Assembly: GCA_902573085.1 (NCBI GenBank)
Contig: CACGHY010000009.1
Location: 1-41,422 of the forward strand
Origin: an uncultured Candidatus Poseidoniales archaeon
Lineage (GTDB): Archaea; Thermoplasmatota; Poseidoniia; Poseidoniales; Thalassarchaeaceae
DNA: 41,422 nucleotides
Direction: 5' to 3'
Both the position numbers and the translations under genes were made by a program. Of the stretch, positions 1 to 8,361 are shown piece after piece; the first letter of the stretch is position 1, and the number at the start of each line of letters is the position of its first letter. The notes under the pieces were generated by a model. The model ran no database searches, was not told where the DNA came from, and saw only the letters and a program-made list of their open reading frames with translations.

Positions 1-1317
1 CGTCGACTCCGAGTCACCCATCGATATCTCGCCTATCGCTACCTCCGGTATTCGGGCTTGCTTCACTATCCAGTCTGAAAGGGCTAGCTTGCTGGCCTCT
101 CCCTTGGCTATCGAGACTCTGACGGTGACCATGCCGAAGCTGTCCGATAGCTCGTCCCAGTCCTCCTTCAGCCTTGCCATTTCCTTGGCACCCTTGGGTA
201 GGTCAGGCGCCTCGACCAAGGGGATGCTCATCGCCCAGGTGTTCGCAATCTTGTCCAGTTGCCCGATATCTGAGCTACTGACGAAGCTCCAGGCCTGGCC
301 GCTCTTCCCCATCCTGCCGGTCCTCCCGATCCTGTGCACGTAAACTTCCGTCTCGTCCGGGAGGTCGTAGTTCACCACGTGCGTGATTCCATCGACGTCG
401 AGCCCCCTGGCTGCCACGTCAGTGGCGACGAGTATCTTCTTGCTTCCATCCCTGAACCTGTCGAGGATCTTCTCCCTCTTGTTCTGCGCCATGTCCCCGT
501 GTAGTGAGGCGGAGTCCACTCCCTGCCTGTCCAGCCTCTCTCCAAGCATGTCCACCATCCTCTTGGTGTTCGTGAATATGAGCATCTGGTCTTGCTCAGA
601 CATGCTGGCAACGATTCTTCCCAGTGCCCACATCTTGTTCAGTCGCCCTACTTTGATGGCGAACTGGTCTATCTCTGGCACCTCTACCTCGAGGTCCTCG
701 CTCATCACGTGAACAGGGTCTTCGGTGAATTCCTCTGTGGCATCTAGTACCTCCTGTGGGAAGGTGGCGCTGAAGAGAAGGGTCTGTTCCCTGTCCCCCA
801 TCCTCTCGACAATCCATAGGACGTCGGGGAAGAATCCCATGTCTAGCATCCTATCTGCCTCGTCTAGGCAGAAGATTCCTATCTCTGAGAGGTCTATGTG
901 GCCCCTCTTGCTCATGTCTATCACACGGCCAGGGGTCCCTACGATTACGTCGACCCCCTTGTCCAGAAGCCTTGCCTGCTTCTCCAGGTCCGTCCCTCCG
1001 TATACAGTCTCGATTCCGAGTCCCTTCTTTCCCTGTAGCGCATCGAACTCCTCCGCCACTTGTACGGCAAGCTCCCTTGTGGGGCAGAGTACTATCGCCT
1101 GCGTCGAACCCTTTGGCTCGCAAGATTCTATGATTGGGATTCCGAAAGCGGCGGTTTTTCCAGAGCCTGTCTTGGCCTGTCCTACCACGTCCATGCCCTT
1201 TCTCGCGAATGGTATGGCCTCAACCTGTATCTGAGTCGGCTCTTCCCAGCCGAGTTGGCCTATGGCATCGGCAACGTGCTTCTCCAGCTCCCAGTCATTG
1301 AATGATATCGAGGTCAT
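1..1317 (-). CDS. DEAD-box ATP-dependent RNA helicase (C-terminus beyond window)
   Basis: ATP-dependent RNA helicase that remodels RNA or RNPs in the cytoplasm. Start is the ATG at 1317; the frame stays open to base 1, giving at least 439 residues. The motifs occur in order: Q motif near residues 24-36, Walker A AKTGSGKT (48-55), PTRELAVQ, TPGR, DEAD (152-155), SAT, the LIFTNTKR region, TDVAARGLDV and HRIGRTGR (near 327). These cover both RecA-like lobes. The segment after about residue 375 looks like the RRM-like RNA-binding domain of DbpA/CsdA helicases and is cut by the window edge. It is the last gene of a minus-strand operon, 9 bases after the 95-aa gene. The helicase family is certain; a role in ribosome assembly is only inferred from the DbpA-like tail. 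Confidence 0.95.
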   Translation of the reverse strand, partial: MTSISFNDWELEKHVADAIGQLGWEEPTQIQVEAIPFARKGMDVVGQAKTGSGKTAAFGIPIIESCEPKGSTQAIVLCPTRELAVQVAEEFDALQGKKGLGIETVYGGTDLEKQARLLDKGVDVIVGTPGRVIDMSKRGHIDLSEIGIFCLDEADRMLDMGFFPDVLWIVERMGDREQTLLFSATFPQEVLDATEEFTEDPVHVMSEDLEVEVPEIDQFAIKVGRLNKMWALGRIVASMSEQDQMLIFTNTKRMVDMLGERLDRQGVDSASLHGDMAQNKREKILDRFRDGSKKILVATDVAARGLDVDGITHVVNYDLPDETEVYVHRIGRTGRMGKSGQAWSFVSSSDIGQLDKIANTWAMSIPLVEAPDLPKGAKEMARLKEDWDELSDSFGMVTVRVSIAKGEASKLALSDWIVKQARIPEVAIGEISMGDSEST

Positions 1318-1326
1318 CGTTTGGCC

Positions 1327-1614
1327 TCAGGACCAGGTCTCGGCTTCTCTGATGTCCTTCTGGAGCTCGCCCATCCAGTATTTCCTGCAATTGTCCTTAG
1401 TCAGGAACTGGTCCTTGCTGGAGAAACCGTGGTTGTAGTGCCCCTTGTCCGCGTTTGCCCACTGGTCTTTACTGCGCTTGTGGAACTTCTGGAGGACGTG
1501 ATTCCTCATGTACTGCCTGAACTTCAGAGCCTTTGTTCTGTTAACTCCCTTTGGTGTAACACCTTCCCAGAGCCTCTCGAACCGCTCAAGCTTCCCGTCG
1601 AAATCGTCACTCAT
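1327..1614 (-). CDS. Small basic protein of unknown function (95 aa)
   Basis: I do not recognise this family. The 95-residue product has no signal peptide, membrane segment or cysteine pairs (one Cys), and is rich in Lys, Arg, His and aromatic residues, especially in the second half (motifs KFRQYMRN, KFHKRS, KYWMGEL). That composition would suit nucleic-acid binding but proves nothing. Its ATG overlaps the stop of the upstream HEAT-repeat gene by four bases (ATGA), so translation is probably coupled, and it lies 9 bases before the DEAD-box helicase. The position makes an RNA-related accessory role plausible (inference). The tight packing supports it being a real gene. Confidence 0.8.
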   Translation of the reverse strand: MSDDFDGKLERFERLWEGVTPKGVNRTKALKFRQYMRNHVLQKFHKRSKDQWANADKGHYNHGFSSKDQFLTKDNCRKYWMGELQKDIREAETWS

Positions 1615-2819
1615 CTGCCTTCCTCGCTGCCCGGCCGACCTGACTGGCGTTTATCATCCTCACCCATGGCATGATTAGTGGGCATGTCCTCCAAATCGTC
1701 GTCCATGGGCACGTAGTCAGCTGCTGCGAGCTTCAGGTTCTTCTCTTGCTCGGTCCCCTCGAAGTCGGGATCCACGGCTAGGGATTTGAGCCTCCTCCTG
1801 AGGCCGGGGTCCTTCTCTCCCTTCAGGAGTTCACCTGCCGCCTCCCTCAGTTCTTGACCAGAGAGGATGATCGATATCTGCCCGATGCATGCCCTTCTCA
1901 TCTCGATGTCCTGGTCAGCGGCCCCCTTGAGTATCATCTGAACCACCCTTGGACTCTGGATATCTAGCTTCTTCAGCGCCTTTATCACGGATCCCCTGAT
2001 TTGACGATCGTCCTCTCCGATGCTGGACTCCACCAGTATTACGGCCACTCTCGGCTCCACATCGGCAAGTATTGTGAGGGTCTTGGAAGCGTTCCTGCGC
2101 ACCCTAACCTCCTTGTCTTGAAGCGACCACCCAATCAGGTCCCAAGCCTCGGCGCCTCCTTTGGAAGCTATCGTCCTCAGGATCAGGGACCCTCTTATTC
2201 TTAGGTCATCTTCCTCTTCCCTGATCAGCTCGTCAAGATGGAGGCATCCGACCTCTGGCCACTCTCTGGATGCTAGTTTCAATGCCTCGAAGGCATTCCC
2301 CCTGTGGTCCTTCCTGCTGTCCCGAAGCTCCCTTCTCAGGATCTCCTCACATCCCGATGGGAATAGTGGTGCCACCTTCTTCAGGCAGGTCATAGCCTCC
2401 TCCCTCACAGAATCCTCGTCGTCTTGAAGCCTGTCAGATAGGCAGTGGAACAGGATCCCCTGCCTCCTGAGTGAGAAAGAGGGCAGTGTCTTGAGGGCCG
2501 CTATTCTGACATCTGGGAAGTCATCCTCCAATGCATCGACCAAGGTTTCGTAAGCATGCTCTGCATCCTTTTCTGGAACCTTTGCTAATGCCTTGATAGC
2601 GTCAATCCTCCCCAGGAGCCACCTCTTTCCGTCTGCTAAGATTTCTACCTTTCCGGACTCTCCGTTGGCCAGTGGGAGGATTTCATGTGACTCCAGCCTC
2701 TGCCAAGGCCCGCTATCTGGGTACAATGCGGCTATGCCGACTCCCTTCCGAATGCCCTTTTGCTTGGCGCCGATCCTCTCGCCAGTGCGAGGATCACGTG
2801 CGATGTACTCCCTAGCCAT
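1611..2819 (-). CDS. HEAT-repeat protein (402 aa)
   Basis: A soluble alpha-solenoid scaffold, probably for protein-protein contacts. From about residue 75 to 350 the sequence is a series of paired amphipathic helices with the HEAT/PBS-lyase-like pattern, for example DDFPDVRIAALKTL, DEDSVREEAMTCLKKVAP, DKEVRVRRNASKTL and DRQIRGSVIKALKKL. The first 70 residues form a distinct basic N-terminal part (IARDPRTGERIGAKQKGIRK), and the C-terminal 40 residues are acidic and probably disordered. No catalytic motif is visible. It is the first gene of a three-gene minus-strand operon with the 95-aa protein and the DEAD-box helicase, and is divergent from the DUF2240-like gene across about 95 bases. The partner is unknown; helicase or RNP assembly is a context-based guess. 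Confidence 0.88.
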   Translation of the reverse strand: MAREYIARDPRTGERIGAKQKGIRKGVGIAALYPDSGPWQRLESHEILPLANGESGKVEILADGKRWLLGRIDAIKALAKVPEKDAEHAYETLVDALEDDFPDVRIAALKTLPSFSLRRQGILFHCLSDRLQDDEDSVREEAMTCLKKVAPLFPSGCEEILRRELRDSRKDHRGNAFEALKLASREWPEVGCLHLDELIREEEDDLRIRGSLILRTIASKGGAEAWDLIGWSLQDKEVRVRRNASKTLTILADVEPRVAVILVESSIGEDDRQIRGSVIKALKKLDIQSPRVVQMILKGAADQDIEMRRACIGQISIILSGQELREAAGELLKGEKDPGLRRRLKSLAVDPDFEGTEQEKNLKLAAADYVPMDDDLEDMPTNHAMGEDDKRQSGRPGSEEGR

Positions 2820-2915
2820 TGGAATCGGCCGCGGATAGTGCCATCACACTTCAATGAAGCGCGACTTCGCATAGGACAACCATCAAGCACATTGCTGTGT
2901 AGCAGGCCATGAAAA
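2820..2915. promoter_or_regulatory. Divergent intergenic promoter region
   Basis: This 96-base gap separates the divergent starts of the HEAT-repeat operon (minus) and the DUF2240-like gene (plus), so it should hold both promoters. I see no convincing TATA/BRE pair by eye, so this call rests on gene orientation only. Confidence 0.4.
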
Positions 2916-3461
2916 ATGACCCAGGATGTCGAAATCGAGATCTCCAAGCTCCTCCAGTCATCATTTATTGGAGGGGATTCTGTAAGCATGAGGGACCTTT
3001 CCAGAATTTGGTCCCTGGAAATGCAGTGGTTTCCCCCCGACTCTGCTTTGTCCTTAGCAGGTCGTCTTTACCAATCCGGTTGGCTGGTTGGCAATCATGA
3101 TTCGCTCGAGCCAAGCCCCTCGATACAAGATCACCTTCCCGAGATGGGTTGGCGCCCCTTCCTATCAAGGTTCGAATTTTTGCCTGACGCACCGGATAAG
3201 GTTGTGGAAAACGAAACCATCCATCCTATGGAAAATCCTGCCCACGAGAATGAGAAAAAGGAACCATATCCCCTCGAAAATCAATTGGCTAGTATGGCCT
3301 CAGTCGTTTCGTCGATGTCCGGTCTCGAGAAGAGAGAGGTCATGAGAAGGGCCGAGAGGAAGAGGAGGGCATTGGGCCCCGTTTCTCTTGAGATCGCCAT
3401 ACTTCTCCTCGCTAGGGAGCAGAACCTAGAGATGGAAGGTCTGATCGGGTATCTCAACTAG
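2916..3461 (+). CDS. DUF2240-like archaeal protein
   Basis: The product is 181 residues, soluble and of unknown function. The order of features resembles the archaeal DUF2240 family: an N-terminal winged-helix-like stretch with a WFPPDSALSLAGRLYQSGWL block (family members have a DRxWFSPDQA-like block here), a variable acidic linker, then a C-terminal helical part (KREVMRRAERKRRALG...LEIAILLLAREQNLEMEGL) like the family's C-terminal RxQRELGVTxEAAAVVYARRxGVD region. Start is the ATG at 2916; the nearby ATG at 2909 is in another frame. The stop overlaps that of the convergent RND gene by 4 bases (CTAG). The match is from memory of the family pattern, not a search. Confidence 0.7.
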   Translation: MTQDVEIEISKLLQSSFIGGDSVSMRDLSRIWSLEMQWFPPDSALSLAGRLYQSGWLVGNHDSLEPSPSIQDHLPEMGWRPFLSRFEFLPDAPDKVVENETIHPMENPAHENEKKEPYPLENQLASMASVVSSMSGLEKREVMRRAERKRRALGPVSLEIAILLLAREQNLEMEGLIGYLN

Positions 3462-6013
3462 GAGCCGTTTCCGTTGGTCCTCACCTCTGCCGCGAGCAGG
3501 CCCGGAAGTACCAGCAACGCAAGGATTAGCGAGAAGGCCACCGAGATGGAGCTCACAACACCGAAGTCCCTGATCACTGGGATCGGTGAGAGTAGCAGAA
3601 CCATGAATCCGCAAATAGTAGTGCCAGCTGACATCAGGAGCGCCGATCCGGTATGGGCGTACATGTCCTTCATTGCAGGCCAGATTGCCATGCCTGAGGA
3701 CCTGTTGGACTCAAACCTCCTCCAGACATGGATTGAGTAGTCTATCCCGAGGCCTATGGTGAGTGCTGTGATCATAATCGTCAGGACGTTCCAGTTGATT
3801 CCCAGGAGTGCCATCGAGCCCACGACCCAAGATCCAGCCAGTCCCACTGGGAGTATCACAAGAAGAGACTGGCCTAATCTGCGAGTAAGAGTGGCAAGAA
3901 CGAGCAGAGAGACGGTTAGGCTGATTGCGGTGGAGCTTACGATAGAGGAAATTAGCCCAGAGAGGAGGTTCGAGAGGGTCATCAGGTCGCCGACAGCGTA
4001 CGCCCTGCCTCCTGTGTCAGACGAGACTATTGAAGCCTCAGCCCCCATCTCTTGAGAGATCTGCTCTACCATAGCGCTGCTTTGCGCCTCAACATCTACT
4101 CTGATTCTCAGGTATCTTATCGCAGTACCATCCTCGGTCAGCCCTACGTGCTCCTCGACTCTCTCTGCCCAAGTTGTGCCTCTGAGTTGGTCCCCAACTG
4201 TTTCATTCTCTAGAAGCGAGGAAATAGCTACAGCCAAGTCTCCCTCAACGAAGCTTTCGCTTGGTGCTAGGTCCTCACCGAAGACCTCCAGGTTATTATC
4301 CACTCCGAATGAGGGGTCCTGCTCTATGGCATCTGCCACTATCCTGTAAATGCTATCGTAAGAGGCCCACTCGTTGCTAGTACCCGGGGCCTCCGTTACC
4401 ACTACCCCCTCCATCCTTGCCAAGGAGTCCTCTAGATCCCCAAGAGCCTCTATTAGACCCTCCTCACTATCGAATGAGGATTCTCCCTCGTTCGGCTCCA
4501 CTAGGATGTAGACCGACTTCAGGGCGTTCACCTCGTATGATTCGTAGAGGTCCTCCCTGACCTCCATTATTTCCATCTCGTCCTCGGATAGGAAGTCAGT
4601 CAACTCAAAGCTCGTATCCAGTCCTTGCATCGCGACGACTACTGACCCCGCCGTGATTATCGCTACAGACAGGAGAACCATTGGGGCCTTCCCCCTCTGG
4701 AATTCTGCTGCCCTCTCGGCTAGGTTACCCAGTTCAAGACCCCTGCTTCGAGAGGCCCCCATGGTCCTCTCTACGAATACGTGCATGGCCCCTACTGTCA
4801 CTGTACTCGCCAGGAATGCAGATACTACTCCAAGAGCCAGAGTGGCACCGAATGTCCTGAGGGGGGGTAAGGGGGAAAGAGAATTGGCTAGGAATGCGAA
4901 GACTGTGGTAGTTACGGCCAGCGATAGTGCAACTCTGAGCTCCATAAGGGCCTTTGCCCATGCCTCTGCGGAGCTGCTGGAATCTCCCTTGGCCCTCTCG
5001 TAAGCCCTCTGTAGATGTATTGAGTAATCTATTCCTAGGCCGAGAACAACAGGGGCTACCGCTATCTCCAGGATCGAGAATTTCATTCCCATCATGGATA
5101 TGGCGCCGTAAGTCCAAACCAAAGAAGCCAGCAATGCGGTAAGAGGTGCAACAACCATAGTCGCGGATCTGAAGGTAAGGGCGAGGAGGATTACAACCAC
5201 GATTACCGCGAGAAGAATTAGCCAGACGAGATTGTCTAGAGTAGACTCGTTGATGTCGTTGCTGATAAGATCGTCAGAAATAACTCCGTACTCGAGTATT
5301 GACTGCTCGCTCAGAATGCTTCTGATTCCGTTTGCATACCTCTGCCTGTCTTCACCATCTACATCCCCGCCGATCTCAATTAGCCAAAGTGTACTGCTAG
5401 CACTGGGTGTCGGGTTCCCCGTACCGCTTTCCAGCCAGCTACAAATCGGGGAGTAGTCCAAGTCCTCGTGCAAAAGCGCGGATGAGGCGAACGCAGCATT
5501 AGCAATCGATCGCTCATCGCTTCCAATCGCATCCCCGCATTCTTCTTCTTCCAATACGCTTTCCAGCATCCCCTTCCAGTCGTTGAAATCAGTAATATTG
5601 CCCGTGTAGTTCCTTTCCTCAAGGAACCTCTGTAGGATCTCAGCTGCATTTATTTGCGACGCGATGAAGTGCCCATTCTCATCAGAGTATGACTGGATTC
5701 TCTCATAATCCCCTGACAGCCTGTGAAGTGCCTTCATCTCCAATACATTCGCAAACTGATTCTCACTGACTGACGGCTTCACGTTGACGTATACCAAATG
5801 AGGAGACGATCCTATCGAGCCCTCGATCCTCTCTTGCGCCTCGTCTGCTTCCGTCTCGGGCGCGAAAGAAGACAGGTCAGTTGTGAATGCAAGGCTTCCT
5901 ACTAGGAAATATGCCAGAAATCCGGTCAGGAACAAGCTGACAATTAGAATCGGCAGGGACATCCTGTCAAACGACTCAGCCAACCGTTTTGTCATGGCAT
6001 CCATACCTGACAT
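3458..6013 (-). CDS. RND-superfamily (MMPL/SSD-like) exporter, about 850 aa
   Basis: Predicted proton-driven exporter of the RND superfamily in the cytoplasmic membrane; substrate unknown (lipids or hydrophobic compounds are typical for MMPL/HpnN-like relatives). It has the classic duplicated layout: TM1 near residues 20-42, a large extracytoplasmic acidic loop, a five-helix sterol-sensing-like bundle from about 255, then a second loop and second bundle from about 690. The signature GLGIDYSIH occurs once per half, near residues 323 and 752. Start: the frame opens with TTG at 6025, but ATG at 6013 (MSGMDAM) is preferred. A 7-G run inside it (4861-4868 region) does not break the frame. It converges on the DUF2240-like gene and diverges from rpo11. 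A second RND protein lies at 10698-14078. Confidence 0.92.
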   Translation of the reverse strand: MSGMDAMTKRLAESFDRMSLPILIVSLFLTGFLAYFLVGSLAFTTDLSSFAPETEADEAQERIEGSIGSSPHLVYVNVKPSVSENQFANVLEMKALHRLSGDYERIQSYSDENGHFIASQINAAEILQRFLEERNYTGNITDFNDWKGMLESVLEEEECGDAIGSDERSIANAAFASSALLHEDLDYSPICSWLESGTGNPTPSASSTLWLIEIGGDVDGEDRQRYANGIRSILSEQSILEYGVISDDLISNDINESTLDNLVWLILLAVIVVVILLALTFRSATMVVAPLTALLASLVWTYGAISMMGMKFSILEIAVAPVVLGLGIDYSIHLQRAYERAKGDSSSSAEAWAKALMELRVALSLAVTTTVFAFLANSLSPLPPLRTFGATLALGVVSAFLASTVTVGAMHVFVERTMGASRSRGLELGNLAERAAEFQRGKAPMVLLSVAIITAGSVVVAMQGLDTSFELTDFLSEDEMEIMEVREDLYESYEVNALKSVYILVEPNEGESSFDSEEGLIEALGDLEDSLARMEGVVVTEAPGTSNEWASYDSIYRIVADAIEQDPSFGVDNNLEVFGEDLAPSESFVEGDLAVAISSLLENETVGDQLRGTTWAERVEEHVGLTEDGTAIRYLRIRVDVEAQSSAMVEQISQEMGAEASIVSSDTGGRAYAVGDLMTLSNLLSGLISSIVSSTAISLTVSLLVLATLTRRLGQSLLVILPVGLAGSWVVGSMALLGINWNVLTIMITALTIGLGIDYSIHVWRRFESNRSSGMAIWPAMKDMYAHTGSALLMSAGTTICGFMVLLLSPIPVIRDFGVVSSISVAFSLILALLVLPGLLAAEVRTNGNGS

Positions 6014-6124
6014 CGCTGTGCCCAAAACCTCTCGATGTAAAACTTAGGGGAAGTTTGGTGTTCGTTTGGCTCGGCTTTGGCATGCAAGCCCTCAAAAGGG
6101 CCACTCGTGTCGAGGATGTGTCCC

Positions 6125-6382
6125 ATGCCAGTAAAAGTATTGAAGAACGAGGGCAGAGAACTGCGAATTAGGGTCTTGGACGGAAATCACACTGCTTTGC
6201 AGATGTTCAGGTCCCGTTTGAATGATAGGGACGACGTGGAGTATGCTAACTACTTCCAGAACCATCCTGATCTAGATGATCCGGAGCTGTATGTAAGGTC
6301 TATCAAGGGCAAAAAAGCGGATAAAATTCTCAAAGACATATGCTCAGAGATTGCTAAGGAACTCTCCAGCATCAAGCTTTGA
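6125..6382 (+). CDS. rpo11: DNA-directed RNA polymerase subunit Rpo11 (RpoL)
   Basis: Subunit L/Rpo11 of archaeal RNA polymerase, which pairs with Rpo3 and Rpo10 in the assembly platform (eukaryotic Rpb11, bacterial alpha N-terminal-like). The 85 residues show the family pattern: MPVKVLKNEGRELRIRV at the N-terminus, the DGNHTALQMFRSRL helix (family DHTLxNLLR), DVEYANY, NHPDLDDPELYVRS and a Lys-rich C-terminal helix. The frame extends upstream to 6077, but the ATG at 6125 gives the canonical N-terminus. It is followed at once by truD, so the two are probably co-transcribed. Confidence 0.93.
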   Translation: MPVKVLKNEGRELRIRVLDGNHTALQMFRSRLNDRDDVEYANYFQNHPDLDDPELYVRSIKGKKADKILKDICSEIAKELSSIKL

Positions 6383-6385
6383 GGG

Positions 6386-7786
6386 GGTGATTCCCTGAAA
6401 GGGAGCGAAATCGAAGAATATCTCGGGCTTTGCAAATGGGCAGTGCCCTCCGAGGGCATAGGCGGGCTTCTGAAAGCCCGAGTAGAGGACTTCAGGGTCG
6501 AGGAATCATCGAAGATACCTGCCTTCGAAGATAAGGGGAGGTTCACTGTAGCAAGGGTGACTTTGACAAACTGGGAGACTAATCGATACATCAGACGCCT
6601 GGCTAGGTCCTGCGGAATAAACAAAAACAGAATATTCAGCTCAGGTTTAAAGGATAAGAGGGCTGTCACTACTCAGGTTTTGATTATAGACGCACCTAGG
6701 AAGAGGGTTGAGTCAGTACAGATACCAGATAGTACCATCGAGGTATTGGGGAGGACTCATCAGAAGGCGACCATGGGCGATCACGACGGGAACCGGTTCA
6801 CAATTACCGTACGCGGTTGCTGCGATGAATTGGGAAATCCCATTGATGCCAAGGAGGCTATGCGTAGGGTCCACGAGATTAGAGAGGGACTTTCAGAGGT
6901 CGTAGGTTCCGATGCCTTCCCCAATTGGATCGGACCGCAGCGGTTCGGTTCGGCCAGACCGGTTACGCCTGAAGTAGGGAAGGCAGTAATTGAGGGAGAC
7001 TTCGAAAGTGCGGTAGATATCTACGTCGGCATGGAGGGGGCCCGGGAGGGTCCCGAGTCGGAGGAATTCAGATCTTCATGGAGGGACGAGAAGGACCCGG
7101 GAAAATCCCTCCAAATAGCTCCAGACAGGCTTGGATACGAGAAGTCGATGCTGGAGCACCTAGTCAAGAAGCCGGATGACTTTGTAGGCGCATTCAAGAC
7201 CCTCCCCCACTCTCTACAACTCTTAATGGTCCATTCAGCGCAGTCTCTCGCTTTCAATCACTCCTTATCTGCCAGGATGGAATCAAGAATGTCAATCATC
7301 GAACCTGTAGAGGGCGATTTAGTCGCACCCATTCTCTCTAACGGGAGGATAGACGTTGGCAAGATGGCCCTAGTCAGCAGTACAAACCTTGAGAGGTGCC
7401 AAAGAAACTGTAAATTCGGGAGGCTGGCAGTAACTGGAATCCTGCCTGGAAATGATTCCAATGTCGCCAAAGGTGAGCCGGGCAAATTTGAGGTCCAAGG
7501 CATCGATGCTGCAGGTCTCTCTGATGTGGATTGGGTCGTGAATGAGATTCCAAGGCTAACTACGTCAGGAACTAGGAGGGCGCTTTCCGTCCCCTTCAGG
7601 GATTTCAGTGTAGAGCAGGCTCAGGATACAAACGACCTGTTCAATCGCTGGGAAGATGGCCCGCTTGAGGGCGATCGATGGCATCCCGAAGGAGCATCTC
7701 TAAGACTGAGATTTACCTTACCAGCAGGGGCATACGCAACAGTACTAATGCGTGAGTTTATGAGATCGCCACTCGACCATTACTGA
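6386..7786 (+). CDS. truD: tRNA pseudouridine(13) synthase TruD
   Basis: Converts U13 of tRNAs to pseudouridine. The family signature GLKDKRAVTTQ is present, with catalytic Asp at about residue 90 (counting from 6386), as are the N-terminal GIGG.LK...EDFRVEE block, NRFTITVR and the FPNWIGPQRFGS motif. The TruD-specific insertion domain follows, so the length (about 463-466 aa) is normal for archaea. Start is uncertain: a GTG at 6443 would delete the conserved N-terminal strand. Translation upstream stays open to the rpo11 stop and offers GTG at 6386 or CTG at 6395. A strong Shine-Dalgarno-like GGGGGTGAT covers 6382-6390, overlapping the GTG and sitting 4 bases before the CTG. It ends flush against the convergent aEF1B gene. 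Confidence 0.93.
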   Translation, partial: GDSLKGSEIEEYLGLCKWAVPSEGIGGLLKARVEDFRVEESSKIPAFEDKGRFTVARVTLTNWETNRYIRRLARSCGINKNRIFSSGLKDKRAVTTQVLIIDAPRKRVESVQIPDSTIEVLGRTHQKATMGDHDGNRFTITVRGCCDELGNPIDAKEAMRRVHEIREGLSEVVGSDAFPNWIGPQRFGSARPVTPEVGKAVIEGDFESAVDIYVGMEGAREGPESEEFRSSWRDEKDPGKSLQIAPDRLGYEKSMLEHLVKKPDDFVGAFKTLPHSLQLLMVHSAQSLAFNHSLSARMESRMSIIEPVEGDLVAPILSNGRIDVGKMALVSSTNLERCQRNCKFGRLAVTGILPGNDSNVAKGEPGKFEVQGIDAAGLSDVDWVVNEIPRLTTSGTRRALSVPFRDFSVEQAQDTNDLFNRWEDGPLEGDRWHPEGASLRLRFTLPAGAYATVLMREFMRSPLDHY

Positions 7787-8053
7787 TCAGAGGCGGCCCA
7801 TTTCCAAGGCTTCGATTTGTCCCACTAGGTCGTCGATCTGCTTGACTCTGTCTTCAAATCCGTCAACAATGCCCTCTCCTTCTCCTAGAACCGCTTGGAC
7901 CTCTATGTACATCATTCCGAATGCCAGTGGCTTGATCTCCACTTCTTGCACTTCTTTGAAATCGGAGATAATGCCAGCTATCTCCTCGTAGTTTGGTCTA
8001 CCATCTTCTGGTTGGTCTAGAGTGACCTTGTACTTCACAACTACATGGCCCAC
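7787..8053 (-). CDS. Translation elongation factor 1-beta (aEF1B)
   Basis: Nucleotide-exchange factor for aEF1A in the cytoplasm. The 88-residue product matches the small archaeal family: MGHVVVKYKV at the N-terminus, a helix, the hallmark KPLAFGMMYIEVQAVLGEGEG (family PIAFGL...DxEG), and a final helix ending in an hydrophobic/IxxLEM segment. The frame opens with GTG at 8062, but a strong Shine-Dalgarno GAGGTGAT at 8065-8058 would overlap that codon. It sits 4 bases before the GTG at 8053, which gives the canonical length and N-terminus. It follows the zinc-ribbon gene by 10 bases, a pairing known in other euryarchaea. Confidence 0.93.
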   Translation of the reverse strand: MGHVVVKYKVTLDQPEDGRPNYEEIAGIISDFKEVQEVEIKPLAFGMMYIEVQAVLGEGEGIVDGFEDRVKQIDDLVGQIEALEMGRL

Positions 8054-8063
8054 ATCTATCACC

Positions 8064-8240
8064 TCAGGGCCCTACGAAATTGCACTCAGGACACACATAT
8101 TTCACCGACTGAACCCTGCACGCCTGACTCCTACCTATGGGTGCAGAGCATGCTGGGCAAGGGAACGAAGTGCTCTCGCTGCCCACTAACGGCGTCCCCG
8201 AGGACGCACACACAGTTGCCCTTCCACTGGTCCCGGCCAT
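8064..8240 (-). CDS. HVO_2753-like small zinc-ribbon protein with degraded first zinc site
   Basis: A 58-residue protein of the archaeal small zinc-finger family (DUF1610/HVO_2753-like) that usually precedes aEF1B; it is thought to contact RNA or the translation machinery. Start is taken at the ATG at 8240; the frame continues to 8291 but the extra 17 residues do not fit the family. The family has four CxxC knuckles. Here the second (Cys28/Cys31, CPAC) and fourth (Cys50/Cys53, CPEC) are intact. The first reads C11-A-S-S14 and the third S38-Q-A-C41, each missing one cysteine. The typical NFVGP ending is present. The protein probably keeps only one proper zinc site. Confidence 0.85.
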   Translation of the reverse strand: MAGTSGRATVCASSGTPLVGSESTSFPCPACSAPIGRSQACRVQSVKYVCPECNFVGP

Positions 8241-8361
8241 TTCGTTTTGGCCGTAATAGGGTCCCTTTTTAGCGTTGATTGTGGAAGTCAAAGGACTTCG
8301 GTTGATAGAATCTCAGCCATAACTGCTGAAAATTGAAAAGATTGGACTAGTCGTGTAATGT
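8241..8361. promoter_or_regulatory. Divergent intergenic region upstream of zinc-ribbon/aEF1B and cupin genes
   Basis: This roughly 120-base region lies between divergent genes and should carry both promoters. It contains a short inverted arrangement, GGCCATTTCG...CGGCCAAAACG-like on opposite strands near 8235-8255, and an A-rich stretch near 8328-8342 just upstream of the cupin start. I see no unambiguous TATA box. Confidence 0.3.

Noticed and set aside
725-1234. 169-residue plus-strand ORF
   Set aside because: Antisense to the DEAD-box helicase, which has all its motifs in the opposite frame.
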